Under the pieces are notes generated by a model that was not told where the DNA came from, did no database searches, and was given only the letters and a program-made list of their open reading frames with translations. Made by a program: the position numbers and the translations under genes. A DNA stretch of 43,139 nucleotides. Origin: Siculibacillus lacustris (GTDB lineage Bacteria; Pseudomonadota; Alphaproteobacteria; Rhizobiales; Ancalomicrobiaceae). The stretch is from positions 1-43,139 of the forward strand of contig NZ_SJFN01000039.1 in assembly GCF_004328075.1 (NCBI RefSeq), read 5' to 3'. Of the stretch, positions 42,663 to 43,139 are shown one piece after another. The stretch's first letter is position 1, and every line of letters starts with the position of its first letter.

Positions 42663-42922
42663 CCGACAAATATCGCCGCTTCCTCGCCGTCGATCGCGGC
42701 AACAACCTCGTGACGAACCATGATCCTTGGACGGAGGGCGCTCGCAGTTGGGGCGGTTCCGTCGCGACGACCGCTCACCGCATCGCCTTTCAGCGCATCG
42801 CCGCCGCCGCTCTCGCTCGCTCCGACGCGATCGTCAGTCGGTGGTTGCCCGACGGGCGGCGCGAGGGTGCCGAGTGGGTCGCCCGCAATCCGAGGTCGTG
42901 TCCCATGAAGTGGTGTAGCTGA
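42659..42922 (+). pseudogene. primase/helicase-like gene truncated by an IS element
   Basis: From the ATG at 42659, overlapping the HTH stop by 4 bases, 87 residues can be read: MTDKYRRFLAVDRGNNLVTN, a linker, then IVSRWLPDGRREGAEWVARN. The last part is the start of the N-terminal region found in large primase-helicase proteins of integrated elements, which normally continue for several hundred residues. Here the frame passes into IS256-type DNA directly after ARNP and stops within about ten codons. The protein is therefore only an N-terminal remnant, unless the remainder lies beyond the IS, outside the window. Confidence 0.65.
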
Positions 42923-43139
42923 CGAGAACGGTGGTCATCGGCGGTGCGGCGGTATGGTCGGAGTTGCGAGAACCAACCCGACCGAGGAGCCACCGATGAC
43001 CGACATGATGATGAGCCTACGGACGCTCGTGGAGAAGAGCGCCGACGCCGATGTTTTGCGCGAGATGATCGGCTTCGCCGCGGAGCGCCTGATGGAGCTG
43101 GAGATCGGCGCCCACACCGGTGCCGAATGGGGCGAGAAG
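42895..43139 (+). mobile_element. IS256-family insertion sequence, left end (continues beyond the window)
   Basis: The left terminus is placed near 42895, where the primase-like frame loses its family character and a terminal-repeat-like GTGTCCCATGAAGTGGTGTA begins. A 90-base leader and the transposase start follow. The right end, its inverted repeat and the target duplication are outside the window, so the exact boundary is uncertain by several bases. Confidence 0.75.
42996..43139 (+). CDS. IS256-family transposase, 3' truncated by the window edge
   Basis: The 48 visible residues begin MTDMMMSLRTLVEKSADADV and continue with LREMIGFAAERLMELEIGAH and TGAEWGEK. This is the conserved N-terminus of IS256-family DDE transposases (Mutator-like). 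The catalytic D, D and E lie further downstream, outside the window. GAGGAG precedes the ATG by 7 bases, so the element looks able to express its transposase. Confidence 0.92.
   Translation, partial: MTDMMMSLRTLVEKSADADVLREMIGFAAERLMELEIGAHTGAEWGEK

Noticed and set aside
1-43139. CRISPR array or toxin-antitoxin system
   Set aside because: No regularly spaced direct repeats and no recognisable toxin-antitoxin gene pair were seen.

Overview
The window looks like chromosome of a very GC-rich alphaproteobacterium, most likely of the Hyphomicrobiales (Rhizobiales). The basis is a class I lysyl-tRNA synthetase, a SAM-II riboswitch ahead of metZ, apaG, the long form of dCTP deaminase and a DUF2076 protein. 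The genus cannot be fixed by reading alone. No rRNA, tRNA or CRISPR array was seen.

Layout. 1-7.5 kb is housekeeping: a 5'-truncated nuclease-like gene, lysS, a TerB-like gene, apaG, SAM-II-controlled metZ, dCTP deaminase, DUF2076 and a GNAT acetyltransferase. 7.7-12 kb holds an aldo/keto reductase and a nitrite-reduction island: a DUF1858 redox protein, a Crp/Fnr regulator, copper nitrite reductase nirK and nirV. Two near-identical Crp/Fnr-type palindromes lie in front of the DUF1858 gene and between the regulator and nirK. 12-14.6 kb is a NitT/TauT-type ABC transporter.

14.8-22.4 kb is a flavin/metal module. It has an ApbE flavin transferase, a membrane PepSY-flavodoxin-FNR reductase, a DUF2271 protein with a clear FMN-attachment motif and a His-rich exported protein. 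An OmpR-type two-component pair, a small PepSY protein and a CDF metal transporter follow. Tandem TTCAGG repeats with an 11-bp period lie in front of both the His-rich gene and the small PepSY gene, so the adjacent response regulator probably controls both transcripts.

22.5-28.7 kb is the most unusual part. A dCACHE histidine kinase and a sigma-54 activator are followed by a well-formed -24/-12 promoter with an upstream palindrome. This promoter would drive a seven-heme membrane-anchored cytochrome c, a cytochrome b and an ethylbenzene-dehydrogenase-type heme protein with an odd CX3CH motif, ending at a strong terminator. No molybdenum enzyme accompanies them. It reads as a regulated quinone-linked periplasmic electron-transfer branch of unknown substrate.

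28.7-35.6 kb carries a membrane protein of unknown function, a second NitT/TauT-type ABC transporter, and an M20 amidohydrolase-DUF3311-sodium symporter operon. From about 35.6 kb on the DNA is accessory in character: several long gene-poor gaps, a visibly less GC-rich alpha/beta hydrolase and MarR/isochorismatase-like cassette, an MFS transporter, an EamA transporter and a GNAT acetyltransferase. The right edge is mobile DNA: a small HTH gene overlapping a primase-like gene that is cut short by an IS256-family element running out of the window.
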